The notes beneath the pieces are model-generated. The model made no database searches, had not been told where the DNA came from, and saw only the letters and a list, made by a program, of their open reading frames with translations. Position numbers and translations under genes: made by a program. Below, piece by piece: positions 1 to 8,841 of a DNA stretch of 38,047 nt (its first letter is position 1; each line of letters opens with the position of its first letter). The stretch is from NCBI GenBank assembly GCA_002338605.1, contig DDIP01000356.1, positions 1-38,047 on the forward strand, read 5' to 3'. Source of the stretch: Proteobacteria bacterium UBA1847. Its GTDB lineage: Bacteria > Pseudomonadota > Gammaproteobacteria > Steroidobacterales > Woeseiaceae.

Positions 1-2
1 CC

Positions 3-56
3 GAGAGCGAGTACGCCGGCCACGGCAACCACAAACCCGACGGAGAGTCACAATGA
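3..56 (+). CDS. 3' end of an upstream gene (partial)
   Basis: The only frame that stays open from the left edge and then closes ends with a TGA at 54-56, which overlaps the ATG of the multicopper oxidase in an ATGA junction. The 17 visible residues include Tyr-Ala-Gly-His-Gly-Asn-His and are polar and His-bearing, as expected for the tail of a periplasmic copper protein such as a CopB- or CopC-like partner. The four-base overlap suggests translational coupling with the oxidase. Too little is visible to name the protein. Confidence 0.4.
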   Translation, partial: ESEYAGHGNHKPDGESQ

Positions 57-1360
57 CATCACGACGCGAATTTTTGGGTATTTCGAGCGCCGGTGTATTG
101 GCCGCCGCGGTGAGTTCGGTCAGCACCGAAGTCAACGCACAGGAGGCGCCAAGGAAGCCGGCCGCCAGCGCCGGAGAAAATTACGTGCCCGTGCGAACGC
201 TCAATGGTTGGACCCTGCCGTACACGATGAAACGCGGCGTCAAAGAGTTTCACCTGGTCGCCGAGGAAGTCGATCATGAATTTGCACCCGGAAGTGTCGC
301 CAAATGCTGGGGCTATAACGGTTCAACACCGGGCCCCACAATCGAGGCGGTTGAGGGCGACCGGGTTCGCATTCTGGTCACTAACGGCCTCAAGGAGCAC
401 ACCACGATTCACTGGCACGGCATTCTGCTTCCCAGCGGAATGGATGGCGTCGGTGGTCTGAGCCAGCCGCAAATCGGTCCCGGTGAAACCTTCGCTTATG
501 AATTCACGCTTCGGCAACACGGCACGCACATGTACCACCCGCACGCTGACGAGATGACGCAAATGGCTGTCGGCATGATGGGTATGTTCATCATTCACCC
601 GAAGCAGCGCGAAGCAATACCGGTCGATCGAGACTATTGCTTTATTACTCATAACTGGGCGCTGCACCCGGGTACTTATCGTCCGGATCCATCGGTGATG
701 GTGGATTTCGACTTATGGACGTTCAACAGCAAAGTGTTTCCGGCGATTGATCCTGTGGTCGCACGAACAGGGGAGCGCGTGCGTGTCCGCATGGGCAATC
801 TGTCCATGTGGAACCATCCGATCCACATGCACGGCGTGCAGTTCCTGGTTACCGGATCGGACGGTGGTCGATGGCGACAATCGCAATGGCGGCCCGAGAC
901 CACCGAGATCATTGGTGTTGGCCAGACGCGAGACATCGAATTTGTCGCTGAGCCCGGCGACTGGGCGTTTCATTGCCACATGTCGCATCACACGATGAAC
1001 GCCATGGGCCATGAAATTCCGAATACCCTGGGGGTGGATCAAAGCGGCATTGAAGACGAGATTCAAAAAATCCTGCCGGGATTCATCGCGATGGGCGAGT
1101 ACGGCATGGCCGAACACCAGGAGCATGTCGACATGGGTCATCACAATGGCCCGGAGAACACGCTTGCCATGATGACCGGCAATGGGCCTTACGGGAACAT
1201 CGAGATGGGCGGCATGTTTACGACGGTAAAAGTCCGCGACAACGTAAGGCGCGGCGACTACAGCGACCCGGGTTGGTACGACGCACCGGAAGGCACCGTT
1301 GCGGCGCGGGTCAGCAGCGATCCGGACTTTGGCAGCCCACCTCGGCGAAAGAACGCATAA
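53..1360 (+). CDS. Tat-exported multicopper oxidase (CopA/CueO-like copper-resistance oxidase)
   Basis: A 435-aa periplasmic oxidase that probably oxidises Cu(I) to the less toxic Cu(II) and may contribute to copper sequestration. The N-terminus carries a twin-arginine signal (SRREFL, residues 3-8) followed by a hydrophobic Ala-rich stretch. The four copper-ligand motifs are all present: HWHG near 120, HMYHPH near 159, HPIHMHG near 256 and HCHMSHH near 306, the last providing the type 1/type 3 ligands. The tail from about 340 is rich in Met and His (AEHQEHVDMGHHN), as in copper-handling members of the family. At 435 aa it is shorter than the roughly 500-600 aa of classical CopA or CueO. The ATG is preceded by GGAGAG and overlaps the previous stop. 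The NTF2-like gene follows after 32 bp. The substrate is inferred from the linked CueR/ATPase genes; a laccase-like role is the alternative. Confidence 0.88.
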   Translation: MTSRREFLGISSAGVLAAAVSSVSTEVNAQEAPRKPAASAGENYVPVRTLNGWTLPYTMKRGVKEFHLVAEEVDHEFAPGSVAKCWGYNGSTPGPTIEAVEGDRVRILVTNGLKEHTTIHWHGILLPSGMDGVGGLSQPQIGPGETFAYEFTLRQHGTHMYHPHADEMTQMAVGMMGMFIIHPKQREAIPVDRDYCFITHNWALHPGTYRPDPSVMVDFDLWTFNSKVFPAIDPVVARTGERVRVRMGNLSMWNHPIHMHGVQFLVTGSDGGRWRQSQWRPETTEIIGVGQTRDIEFVAEPGDWAFHCHMSHHTMNAMGHEIPNTLGVDQSGIEDEIQKILPGFIAMGEYGMAEHQEHVDMGHHNGPENTLAMMTGNGPYGNIEMGGMFTTVKVRDNVRRGDYSDPGWYDAPEGTVAARVSSDPDFGSPPRRKNA

Positions 1361-1392
1361 TTTTTGATAGAAAATTGCTGGGGAGACGATTG

Positions 1393-1896
1393 ATGAACGG
1401 AACAATAGTCAACAAATTGAAAACGATAGCCGGCGCATGCGCGATTCTCATTGCAGCCTCGGCTGCACAGGCGCAAGACGCCGACGCTGAGGAGATGACC
1501 GCAATCATTCAGGCCATCGAATACGGCTGGGAGCACGCGGATGGTGCGCCGTTTCGCGAACATTTCCTGGACTTCGACGGCGCGCGCTACGTGGAGAGTG
1601 GTGGCCAAAACGTCGGGCTAAGCGACCTGATTGATCATCACGTAGAACCCGAGGGCGACGCGCTGGACGGACTGGAGCTGAACTTTTCGAATATTGAAAC
1701 GCATGTCGAAGGATCGTTCGCGTGGGCGATTGCGGACGTTGAGGTTATTGCGGTGGTTAAGTCCGACGGCCGGAAAATTCACAATCGGGGCTATGAGACA
1801 TTCCTGTTTCGACGCATCGGGAGTGAGTGGAAGGTTGTGCACACGCACAGCTCCTCACGACCGGTTAAGGTCGAAGAGCCGGAGCACAAGCACTGA
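1393..1896 (+). CDS. Secreted NTF2-like (SnoaL/DUF4440-type) protein with His tail
   Basis: A 167-aa protein. The start was placed at the ATG at 1393, 32 bp after the oxidase stop and behind GGGGAGAC, because it gives a clean Sec signal peptide (positively charged start, hydrophobic core, cleavage near AQA-QD); the frame is open further upstream but that part overlaps the oxidase. The rest has the alpha+beta pattern of the NTF2/SnoaL fold: a helical opening (residues about 36-60), a Trp-Ala-Ile-Ala-Asp strand, then GYETFLFRR and WKVVHTHSS, the typical end of DUF4440-like proteins. These domains bind small molecules or act as chaperone-like pockets; no catalytic set can be named. The C-terminus ends EPEHKH, so weak metal binding is possible. 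Position between a copper oxidase and a CueR/ATPase pair suggests a periplasmic copper accessory role. That role is inference. Confidence 0.72.
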   Translation: MNGTIVNKLKTIAGACAILIAASAAQAQDADAEEMTAIIQAIEYGWEHADGAPFREHFLDFDGARYVESGGQNVGLSDLIDHHVEPEGDALDGLELNFSNIETHVEGSFAWAIADVEVIAVVKSDGRKIHNRGYETFLFRRIGSEWKVVHTHSSSRPVKVEEPEHKH

Positions 1897-1920
1897 GCCA
1901 AAGACCGCTGTGAAAAAAGC

Positions 1921-1951
1921 TTGACCTTCCCATAATGGTAAGGTCTATGCT
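1921..1951 (+). promoter_or_regulatory. CueR/MerR-type promoter with operator
   Basis: A -35 box TTGACC (1921-1926) and a -10 box TATGCT (1946-1951) are separated by 19 bp, the overlong spacer that MerR-family activators correct by untwisting DNA. Between and overlapping them lies the dyad ACCTTCCC/GGTAAGGT (1924-1931 and 1937-1944, one mismatch), close to the E. coli copA/cueO operator. The regulator encoded just downstream should therefore control its own operon with the ATPase. Confidence 0.9.
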
Positions 1952-2002
1952 TTTGCCTTGAACGTAACAACAGGGCGACATCGTCGCCGGAGGTTTGAGG
2001 TG

Positions 2003-2398
2003 ATGAACATTGGTCAGGCGGCAGACGCCACGGGCGTCTCCGCCAAACGAATTCGATACTACGAACAGGTGGGTCTGCTGGAACCGGCAAAGCGCAGCGA
2101 TGCAGGCTACCGGGTCTACACCGCGCCCGACTTGCATACCTTGCGCTTTATTCAACGGGCACGCCGTTTGGGCTTCTCGCTTCCGCAGGTTTCCGAACTG
2201 CTGGCGCTCTGGCACGACCGGGGCCGCAGCAGCCGGCAGGTAAAAGCCGTAGCGATGAAACACGTTGATGAACTGCGCAGCAAGATCGACGAGCTGCAAT
2301 CTATGGTCGACACGCTGACACACCTCGCAATACGTTGCGACGGCGACGAGCGCCCAGACTGCCCAATACTGCACGACCTCGAAAGGAGCGAATCATGA
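2003..2398 (+). CDS. cueR: CueR-type Cu(I)-responsive MerR-family regulator
   Basis: A 131-aa MerR-family activator. The start ATG at 2003 is preferred over an in-frame ATG at 1958 because it has a strong ribosome-binding site (GGAGG at 1989-1993) and gives the canonical opening [20 protein letters not shown] of the winged helix-turn-helix. A long dimerisation helix follows. The metal loop contains Cys112 and Cys120 spaced exactly as in E. coli CueR (CDGDERPDC then PIL), which gives linear two-coordinate binding of Cu(I)/Ag(I)/Au(I). Residues 77-78 were not checked against CueR. The stop overlaps the ATPase start (ATGA at 2395-2398), so the two are cotranslated from the promoter at 1921. Copper specificity rests on the cysteine pair and the neighbours; other monovalent coinage metals are possible inducers. 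Confidence 0.9.
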   Translation: MNIGQAADATGVSAKRIRYYEQVGLLEPAKRSDAGYRVYTAPDLHTLRFIQRARRLGFSLPQVSELLALWHDRGRSSRQVKAVAMKHVDELRSKIDELQSMVDTLTHLAIRCDGDERPDCPILHDLERSES

Positions 2399-4617
2399 GC
2401 GCCGTTTATACCTGCCCGATGCACCCCGAAGTGAAGTCCGATCAGCCCGGCAGCTGCCCGAAATGCGGCATGGCGCTGGAGCGCGCGGATGTCGCCGTGA
2501 AACGGACGCAATACACCTGCCCGATGCACCCGGAGATCGTCCGCGACGAACCCGGCAGTTGCCCCATCTGCGGCATGGCGCTGGAACCGGTCATGGTGAA
2601 TGAGGAGGAGGATACGTCCGAACTCGATGACATGACGCGGCGTTTCTGGGTCAGCACCGTATTGACGTTACCGTTGTTTATCTACGCGATGGGCGAAATG
2701 ATCCCTGGGCAGCCGCTGGAGCACCTGTTGCCGGTCGCATTGCGCCAGTGGGGGCAACTGGCATTGGCCGCGCCGGTCGTATTGTGGGGCGGCTGGCCGT
2801 TTTTCGTGCGCGGCTGGCAGTCTGTCCGGACGGTGAATCTTAATATGTTCACGCTGATTGCGTTGGGCGTCGGCGTGGCGTTCGTCTACTCGCTCGTCGC
2901 GACAGCAATTCCCGGAATCTTCCCAGATGCGTTCCGGAATCACGCCGGCAAAGTTGCGCTCTACTATGAAGCGGCGGCAGTCATCACGACGCTCGTCCTG
3001 CTCGGCCAGGTGCTCGAGCTGAAGGCGCGAAGCCGAACGTCGGGTGCCATTCGTGCGTTGCTGGAACTGGCTCCGCCAACCGCCCGGCGAATTGCAGATG
3101 ACGGTAGTGAAAAGGAAGTATCACTCGATGACCTCGCAACTGGCGATCGCCTGCGGGTAAAACCCGGCGAGAAGGTTCCAGTCGATGGCAAGGTGATCGA
3201 GGGACACAGCTCCGTCGACGAGTCGATGATCAGCGGCGAGCCGATTCCGGTTGAAAAAACGGCCGGCGATGACGTCGTTGGCGGCACCGTCAACGGCACC
3301 GGAAGCTTGATCATGGAAGTGACACAGGTCGGTGACGACACTTTGTTGTCGCAGATCGTGCGCATGGTCGCCGAGGCACAGCGCAGTCGTGCGCCAATCC
3401 AGAAGCTGGTTGATCTCGTCGCGGCGTGGTTCGTGCCGGCGGTTGTCGTGACAGCTATCGTCACCTTTGTAGTTTGGTCCATTTGGGGACCAGTGCCCGC
3501 AATGGCCTATGCCATCGTCAATGCTGTTGCCGTGCTGATCATCGCCTGTCCCTGTGCGCTCGGGCTCGCGACGCCGATGTCTATCATGGTCGGCACCGGC
3601 AAGGGCGCCCAGCACGGCATACTAATAAAGAACGCCGAAGCGCTGGAAACCTTCGAGAAGGTCGATACCGTCGTCGTCGACAAGACGGGAACGCTGACCG
3701 AAGGCCGCCCCGAGCTGGTTATGATCGACGCCGCAGGTGAGTACGACGAAGAGTCACTGCTGGCCCTGGTCGCGTCAGTCGAGAAAGCCAGCGAGCATCC
3801 GCTGGCACAAGCCATCGTCGCTGCTGCAGAGAAGCGTTCACTGAGCATAACTTCTGCGACTGGTTTCGAATCGGTCACTGGCGAGGGAGCAAGCGCACGC
3901 GTCGGCGATCGGATTGTCGCCATTGGCAACGGCAAATTCATGCAGCGCCTGGACGCCGAAGACAAGTCGCTGGCTGAAGCGGCCGAAAAGTATCGAGCCG
4001 AAGGCCAAACCGTCATGTTTGTTGCGGTCGACAACAAGGCTGCCGGCATTATCGGTGTCGCTGATCCGATCAAGGAATCGACGCCGCGGGCTATCAAGAT
4101 GCTGCACGACGCCGGGCTCAAGGTCGTCATGCTGACCGGCGACAGCAAAGGAACGGCGAACGCGGTCGCTCGCCAGATCGGTATCGACGAGGTGCATGCC
4201 GACGTCTCCCCGGAAGACAAGAACCGCGTTGTCCGGGAGTTACAGGCGAACGGCGCTATTGTCGCGATGGCGGGAGACGGTATCAACGATGCGCCGGCCC
4301 TTGCACAGGCGAACGTTGGCATTGCGATGGGAACCGGAACCGATGTGGCGATGGAAAGTGCCGGCGTAACGCTGGTCCGTGGCGACCTGCTGGGCGTTGC
4401 CAAGGCACGCGAGCTGAGTCAGCAAACGATGCGCAACATCCGCCAGAACCTGTTCTTCGCGTTCGCCTACAACACGGCTGGCATCCCAATCGCGGCCGGC
4501 GTGCTGTACCCGGTATTCGGGTTGCTGTTGAGCCCGATGATTGCGGCCGCAGCAATGAGCCTGAGTTCGGTGTCGGTAATCGGTAATGCGCTTAGGCTGC
4601 GCCGCCTGAAACTCTGA
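2395..4617 (+). CDS. copA: Cu(I)-exporting P1B-type ATPase with two N-terminal heavy-metal-binding modules
   Basis: A 740-aa inner-membrane pump that exports Cu(I) from the cytoplasm at the cost of ATP. The ATG at 2395 sits behind AAAGGAG; an in-frame upstream ATG at 2335 lies inside cueR. Instead of the usual HMA domain, the N-terminus holds two copies of the short Cys/His module YTCPMHPE...PGSCP.CGMAL (residues about 5-33 and 39-67). The core is complete: SGEP actuator loop, CPC metal site (Cys385, Cys387), phosphorylation site DKTGT (Asp429), SEHP nucleotide-site motif and GDGINDAP (from about 627). TM7 has YN...P and TM8 has MSLSS, the P1B-1 signature for Cu(I)/Ag(I). Such double modules occur in many copper and silver ATPases of environmental proteobacteria. 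Cotranscribed with cueR. Ag(I) export is the main alternative. Confidence 0.93.
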   Translation: MSAVYTCPMHPEVKSDQPGSCPKCGMALERADVAVKRTQYTCPMHPEIVRDEPGSCPICGMALEPVMVNEEEDTSELDDMTRRFWVSTVLTLPLFIYAMGEMIPGQPLEHLLPVALRQWGQLALAAPVVLWGGWPFFVRGWQSVRTVNLNMFTLIALGVGVAFVYSLVATAIPGIFPDAFRNHAGKVALYYEAAAVITTLVLLGQVLELKARSRTSGAIRALLELAPPTARRIADDGSEKEVSLDDLATGDRLRVKPGEKVPVDGKVIEGHSSVDESMISGEPIPVEKTAGDDVVGGTVNGTGSLIMEVTQVGDDTLLSQIVRMVAEAQRSRAPIQKLVDLVAAWFVPAVVVTAIVTFVVWSIWGPVPAMAYAIVNAVAVLIIACPCALGLATPMSIMVGTGKGAQHGILIKNAEALETFEKVDTVVVDKTGTLTEGRPELVMIDAAGEYDEESLLALVASVEKASEHPLAQAIVAAAEKRSLSITSATGFESVTGEGASARVGDRIVAIGNGKFMQRLDAEDKSLAEAAEKYRAEGQTVMFVAVDNKAAGIIGVADPIKESTPRAIKMLHDAGLKVVMLTGDSKGTANAVARQIGIDEVHADVSPEDKNRVVRELQANGAIVAMAGDGINDAPALAQANVGIAMGTGTDVAMESAGVTLVRGDLLGVAKARELSQQTMRNIRQNLFFAFAYNTAGIPIAAGVLYPVFGLLLSPMIAAAAMSLSSVSVIGNALRLRRLKL

Positions 4618-4645
4618 AGGATGTAGCTGACACAAGGTCTTTGAC

Positions 4646-5944
4646 ATGAGCGATAACTACAAATCGGGCAGCCTGTCACTGACGGCGACAGTTGCGATGG
4701 GTACCGGCGTCATGATTGGCGCCGGTATCTTTGCACTGACCGGTCAGGTCGCGGAATACGCCGGTCCACTGTTTCCTGCGGCGTTCCTGCTGGCGGCCGT
4801 CATTAGCGGATTCAGCGCGTACACCTACATAAAGGTAACCGGCAAGTACCCGTCGGCCGGCGGCATCGCGATGATTCTGCAGAAGGCCTACGGCAAGACC
4901 ATGATGACCGGCGCCAGCGCGCTGCTGATGGCATTTTCGATGATCATCAACGAAAGCCTGGTCGCCCGAACCTTCGGTACTTACACGCTGCAATTATTCG
5001 ACGCAGAAAACCTCGGCTGGTTGGTCCCGGTGCTTGCGGTCGGGCTGATCGTTTTCGCGTTCCTCATTAACATCGCTGGCAATCGGCTGATCGGTGCCGT
5101 TTCCAAGATCACCGCCGTCGTCAAAATCCTGGGAATACTTGGCTTCGCGACAGCAGCCCTGTGGGCCGCTGGCTGGTCCTTCGAACCAGCAGCTGGTGGG
5201 GTGGTTGACGATACGTCGGGGACCGGGTTTCTCGCCGGCGTCGCGTTGGCGATTCTCGCTTACAAGGGATTTACGACCATAACGAACAGCGGCGACGAGG
5301 TTGTCGACCCGCACAAGAACGTCGGCCGGGCGATCATGATTTCGCTCGGAATCTGCGTCGTTGTATACATGCTGGTCGCCTTCAGCGTCGGATCAGCCTT
5401 GACCGTCGACGAGATTGTCCGGGCCAAGGACTATTCATTGGCGGAAGCCGCACGACCGGCGATGGGCGACTACGGTGTGTGGTTCACGGTCGCGATTGCG
5501 ATCGTAGCCACCAGCTCAGGTTTGCTGGCAAGCGTATTCGCCGTGTCGCGCATGCTAGCGATGCTGACGGACATGAACATCATTCCGCATCGTCACTTCG
5601 GGATGCCGGGTGGCATCCAGAAACACACGCTGGTGTATACGGTCGTGCTGGCTGCTTTTCTTGCGGCTTTCTTCGACCTGAGCCGCATCGCGTCGCTTGG
5701 CGCGATCTATTATCTCGTCATGGATATCGCCATACACTGGGGTGTTTGGCGTCACCTCAACGCTGACGTCGATGCGCACGCCTGGGTCCTGGCGACGGCA
5801 ATCGTGCTCGACGCGCTGGCGCTGGTCGCATTCATAGTCATCAAGGGCGGCGCGGATCCACTGATCGTCGTAATCGCCGTTTCGTCGATCGTCGCGATTT
5901 TCGGCTTCGAGCGCTACTACTTGGCTCAGAAGCGCGGCGACTGA
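4646..5944 (+). CDS. APC-superfamily amino acid/polyamine-type permease
   Basis: A 432-aa integral membrane protein. It opens with the APC-family first-helix motif GTGVMIGAGIFALTGQVAEY (unwound TM1 with Gly-rich substrate site) and contains roughly 11-12 hydrophobic segments. A conserved loop motif follows TM5-6 (ILAYKGFTTITNSGDEVVDP). Substrate cannot be read from sequence; amino acids or polyamines are usual. It starts 28 bp after copA on the same strand with only a weak AAGG upstream, so it may ride on the copper operon transcript. Similar permeases are found beside copper ATPases in some environmental genomes, but the functional reason is unknown, and a role in copper tolerance would be inference. 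Confidence 0.82.
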   Translation: MSDNYKSGSLSLTATVAMGTGVMIGAGIFALTGQVAEYAGPLFPAAFLLAAVISGFSAYTYIKVTGKYPSAGGIAMILQKAYGKTMMTGASALLMAFSMIINESLVARTFGTYTLQLFDAENLGWLVPVLAVGLIVFAFLINIAGNRLIGAVSKITAVVKILGILGFATAALWAAGWSFEPAAGGVVDDTSGTGFLAGVALAILAYKGFTTITNSGDEVVDPHKNVGRAIMISLGICVVVYMLVAFSVGSALTVDEIVRAKDYSLAEAARPAMGDYGVWFTVAIAIVATSSGLLASVFAVSRMLAMLTDMNIIPHRHFGMPGGIQKHTLVYTVVLAAFLAAFFDLSRIASLGAIYYLVMDIAIHWGVWRHLNADVDAHAWVLATAIVLDALALVAFIVIKGGADPLIVVIAVSSIVAIFGFERYYLAQKRGD

Positions 5945-5956
5945 TAATGCAATCCG

Positions 5957-6589
5957 ATGTCTGACAAGGGCTACTGGGAACGGCACGCGCGCAACTACGA
6001 TGCGTCGCTGCGTTGGGTACTGGGCCGGCCGTTGCCGCGGATGTTGCAATTGGCCCGCGAAGCCGTTCGCGGCAAAAAGAAGATCCTGGAAGTAGCGGCG
6101 GGCACGGGTATCGTCACTGCTGCCATTGCCCGGACTAGCGATTCGATCATCGCCACAGACTATGCAGCGGCGATGGTGGAGGTTCTGGAGCAGCGTGTTC
6201 GGGGTGCCGGGCTCGAAAACGTGACCTGCGAGCAGGCAGATATCTATGCGCTTCCCTATGCAGAAGGCGAGTTTGACGCAGTCGTCGCCGCCAACGTGTT
6301 ACACCTGGTCCCGGATCTCCCTGAGGCACTTAGTGCAATTCGAAAGGTGGCGGCACCTGACGCTATCCTGGTCGCCCCGACGTTCTGTCATGATCAGACC
6401 CGGTTTTCCTGGCTGGTTTCGCGGCTTCTTGCACTAAGCGGTTTTCCGGGACATCGCCGTTTCAGTGCGCACTCGCTCCGCGATGCTTTCGAGGAGAACG
6501 GTTTGCGGATAGCAAAGTTCGAGTTGCTGCCGGGCCTCATTCCGGTGGGCTTTGTCGTCGCCTGTTTCGAGTCACCAGCACATATGTGA
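5957..6589 (+). CDS. Class I SAM-dependent methyltransferase
   Basis: A 210-aa cytoplasmic methyltransferase of the UbiE/Methyltransf_11 type. Motif I is EVAAGTGIV (from residue 45), followed by the acidic ribose-binding Asp in ATDYAAAMVE, then a motif II-like ADIYALPY and a post-II FDAVVAANVLHLVPD strand. These give an S-adenosylmethionine pocket; the substrate is unknown. The short length and a C-terminal half with few charged residues suggest a small-molecule or lipid-like acceptor. It begins 12 bp after the permease stop on the same strand, so it is likely the last gene of the copper operon. No clear ribosome-binding site is visible before its ATG. There is no terminator hairpin directly after it. 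Confidence 0.85.
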   Translation: MSDKGYWERHARNYDASLRWVLGRPLPRMLQLAREAVRGKKKILEVAAGTGIVTAAIARTSDSIIATDYAAAMVEVLEQRVRGAGLENVTCEQADIYALPYAEGEFDAVVAANVLHLVPDLPEALSAIRKVAAPDAILVAPTFCHDQTRFSWLVSRLLALSGFPGHRRFSAHSLRDAFEENGLRIAKFELLPGLIPVGFVVACFESPAHM

Positions 6590-6953
6590 ATACAGGTATC
6601 AAAAAGGTCCGAAATCCAGCCACGTTTTGTGACCAGTTTCGACGGTGACCGGACCGATTGTGGTTGAGCGGCCTAAATCGGTGTAGTCGAGGATCGAAAG
6701 TTATCGTATGAAAAACAATGTATTACGATCTCGGTCGCCTGAGACCGATTAAGATCTGAATACAGGTTTGCACTCCGAAGGCAGAGGTCAGAACAATGAC
6801 AAGTTACGTCCTGGTTTTCATGAGTTACGGTTTAGAGAACCAACTTCGATTAAGGCGATTTCCTTCTAAGAGGGAACCTGCATACCGCAAGGCTACAAGG
6901 TCAAATCTCGATAAAATTCTAAAAGAACTGAGCTGGAGACCGCGTTATTCCTT
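6590..6953. other. Non-coding stretch left of the island junction
   Basis: No convincing gene. The one small plus-strand frame here runs straight into the tRNA fragment and has no recognisable content. A hairpin with arms TCGGTC (6731-6736) and GACCGA (6743-6748) and a 6-nt loop is visible. The words TGAATACAGGT occur twice (near 6586 and 6756). This is what a decayed island edge usually looks like. Confidence 0.5.
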
Positions 6954-7013
6954 GATTGCAGAATTGATTTGTAATCAGTAGGTCCCGAGTTCGACTCTTG
7001 GTGCCGGCACCAT
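6954..7013 (+). repeat. tRNA-Thr(UGU) 3' fragment, att-like direct repeat A
   Basis: Bases from about 6963 to 7012 reproduce the 3' half of a tRNA-Thr: an anticodon arm with loop TTTGTAA (anticodon UGU), a T-arm (CCGAG, TTCGACT, CTTGG), the acceptor 3' strand TGCCGGC, discriminator A and encoded CCA. The D-arm and the 5' acceptor strand are absent upstream, so it is not a working tRNA. The same 60 bases recur at 25457-25516 with six mismatches. A 3' tRNA fragment as a direct repeat is the classic attachment-site scar left by a tyrosine-recombinase island. Confidence 0.85.
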
Positions 7014-7027
7014 AAGATCAACGACTT

Positions 7028-7053
7028 AGCGCCTCCATCGTGGGGCGCTTTTT
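7028..7053 (+). terminator. Intrinsic terminator behind the tRNA fragment
   Basis: Stem AGCGCC (7028-7033) with GGCGCT (7044-7049), a 10-nt loop and a run of five T (7049-7053). It lies 15 bp past the CCA of the tRNA fragment, where the terminator of an intact tRNA gene would be, so it may have been carried along with the original tRNA 3' region. Confidence 0.75.
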
Positions 7054-7284
7054 CGTACGTAGACACCTCAATTCATCGGCTAAGGGCCGGTGCATTTATT
7101 ACAGAGTCCAAAGACAATACTTGACCTAAGGCCCAGTATACGCACGCTTGCCTTGAGGCGTCCGTTGGAATGTGGTCCATTGAGTCGAATCCGAGAGAAT
7201 GTCGGTATTGCTTCAAACAATAGAAAACGCAAGACTGTGACGAACCAAAATAGTTGCCAATGCATGAGCGATTGAGGAATGAAC

Positions 7285-8577
7285 ATGATTGACCCGGAAG
7301 TAGGCTTCACATCTGACGTAATTCGAGACCCGAAACGATTCGTCGGGCGCACCGAACTGGTTAGGTCTTGCATCAAAGCTTTAAATTCTCCGTTGGGCCT
7401 TATTGCGGTCTACGGCAAACGAGGGGTCGGCAAGTCGTCGCTACTACGGCAAATTCAGCAAATGGCCCTCGGTGATCACACTCTGGTGCAACACGCGGGC
7501 CTGATGCATGAAATGCCCGATAAACCGAGGAGCTACCTTACCGTTTACTATTCTTGCGACACAATGATTACCACTGGGGAGCAATTGCTATCGCGGCTGT
7601 GCAACGATCAAGATGATGAGGATGGGTTACTCAGACTAGTTCCAAATGACGGCAAAGAGATAGTCGAATTCAATCGAACGAAGGAAGTAGGTGTCGGAGC
7701 GGATCTAAAAGTTGTCAACTGGGGGACGAAAGGCATCGAATCTTCGAAATATGCGCGTGTTGTGCCTGGGGACACGGCACAGACGTTTAGAAACTTCGTC
7801 AATTCGATTGTTACGCATCAGGTAAAGAAAAGACTTCACCGAGATGCGATCTTAATTCTTCTCGACGAATTCGATGTAATTAAACACAAGACTGATCTAG
7901 GTTCAGTAATCAAGTCGATGAGTAGTCCAGATGTAAAATTTGGAATTTGTGGTATCGGTCACGATCTCGTCGATCTTGTAGAAGACCACGCGTCCGTAGA
8001 AAGGCTGCTAGAGCAGGGGGCGATTCATGTAAAACCAATGCCACATGCCGAAGCTTTAGGCATCTTAGAGCGCGCAGAACGGCTTTTCTCCGACCGGATG
8101 AGATTCGAAGATGACGTAAAGAGCCAGATCATAGAAATCTCAGAGGGGTATCCGTATTTTGTACAGCTCATTGGGAAGGAATGTGTTACGAAGGCCAATG
8201 AACAAAACGCCGATATCATAAGCAAGGACATTTACGCCTCAGTACTAGATGACATCAAGACAGGACAAAGTTTCCCTACATTAGAAGGCGCCTACCAAAG
8301 AGCAATAGGCAATTCGGAAGGCCGGCAATTACTATTGCATCTGCTCGCCGATCAACCGGAAGAAAATGCCGTATTTGACGAAGACGTAGGCCGAGTATTC
8401 TTGCGTCAAGTCCGCAAGGAAGCGGAAGACTTAGATATTCAATATCTTGATCAGCTTCTACCAAGGCTTCTCGATGCAAAGTACGGCCCAGCGCTGACCA
8501 GGCTGCCCGAAAAGCCGGGGATTTACGAGTTTCCTAATCCGGTATTTCGACTTTACGTTAGGTTGCGCCATTTCTAG
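7285..8577 (+). CDS. P-loop ATPase of the STAND/archaeal-ATPase (ORC/Cdc6-like AAA) type
   Basis: A 430-aa protein. The ATG at 7285 has GAGGA six bases upstream; an ATG at 7279 in the same frame is too close to that site. The N-terminus has RFVGRTEL, the entry motif of these ATPases, then Walker A GKRGVGKSS (from residue 44) and Walker B ILILLDEFDVI (Asp194-Glu195). A sensor-like segment IGHDLVDLVEDHASVERLL follows, then a helical lid (EGYPYFVQLIGKECV) and a C-terminal winged-helix-like region. There are no transmembrane segments and no recognisable effector domain, so it either signals to a partner or acts through an unrecognised C-terminus. Its base composition looks more A+T-rich than the copper genes, in line with acquisition. 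It stands alone on the plus strand just inside the island junction. Role as a defence or regulatory ATPase is inferred. Confidence 0.8.
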   Translation: MIDPEVGFTSDVIRDPKRFVGRTELVRSCIKALNSPLGLIAVYGKRGVGKSSLLRQIQQMALGDHTLVQHAGLMHEMPDKPRSYLTVYYSCDTMITTGEQLLSRLCNDQDDEDGLLRLVPNDGKEIVEFNRTKEVGVGADLKVVNWGTKGIESSKYARVVPGDTAQTFRNFVNSIVTHQVKKRLHRDAILILLDEFDVIKHKTDLGSVIKSMSSPDVKFGICGIGHDLVDLVEDHASVERLLEQGAIHVKPMPHAEALGILERAERLFSDRMRFEDDVKSQIIEISEGYPYFVQLIGKECVTKANEQNADIISKDIYASVLDDIKTGQSFPTLEGAYQRAIGNSEGRQLLLHLLADQPEENAVFDEDVGRVFLRQVRKEAEDLDIQYLDQLLPRLLDAKYGPALTRLPEKPGIYEFPNPVFRLYVRLRHF

Positions 8578-8841
8578 CGCATCAGGCGAAGTGGATCTCG
8601 CAAGTCCGACAGATTGCGAATGTGGTGTCAGATTTATTTTTCGCAAATTTGCTGCGACAGACCTCGATGTAGAGCTGGTGACAGCCGTCCTTGGGTGTCA
8701 ATTGCGCCCCGCTCGCACTTCGCCAGTTCCGCCACCACAAATCACACTACCAGCCTGCAAACGACACGCGAGTCAATTTCCTCGTTGAGAGGATGGCACG
8801 ATGTTTCATCATCAATATCGTAGAAATTGTATACCCACCCG

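Noticed and set aside
713..1405. Long minus-strand frame opposite the multicopper oxidase.
   Set aside because: Shadow of the real gene; no start context and no recognisable protein.
3507..4403. Minus-strand frame opposite copA rich in Ser, Ala and Thr.
   Set aside because: Typical antisense artefact; copA motifs fix the coding strand.
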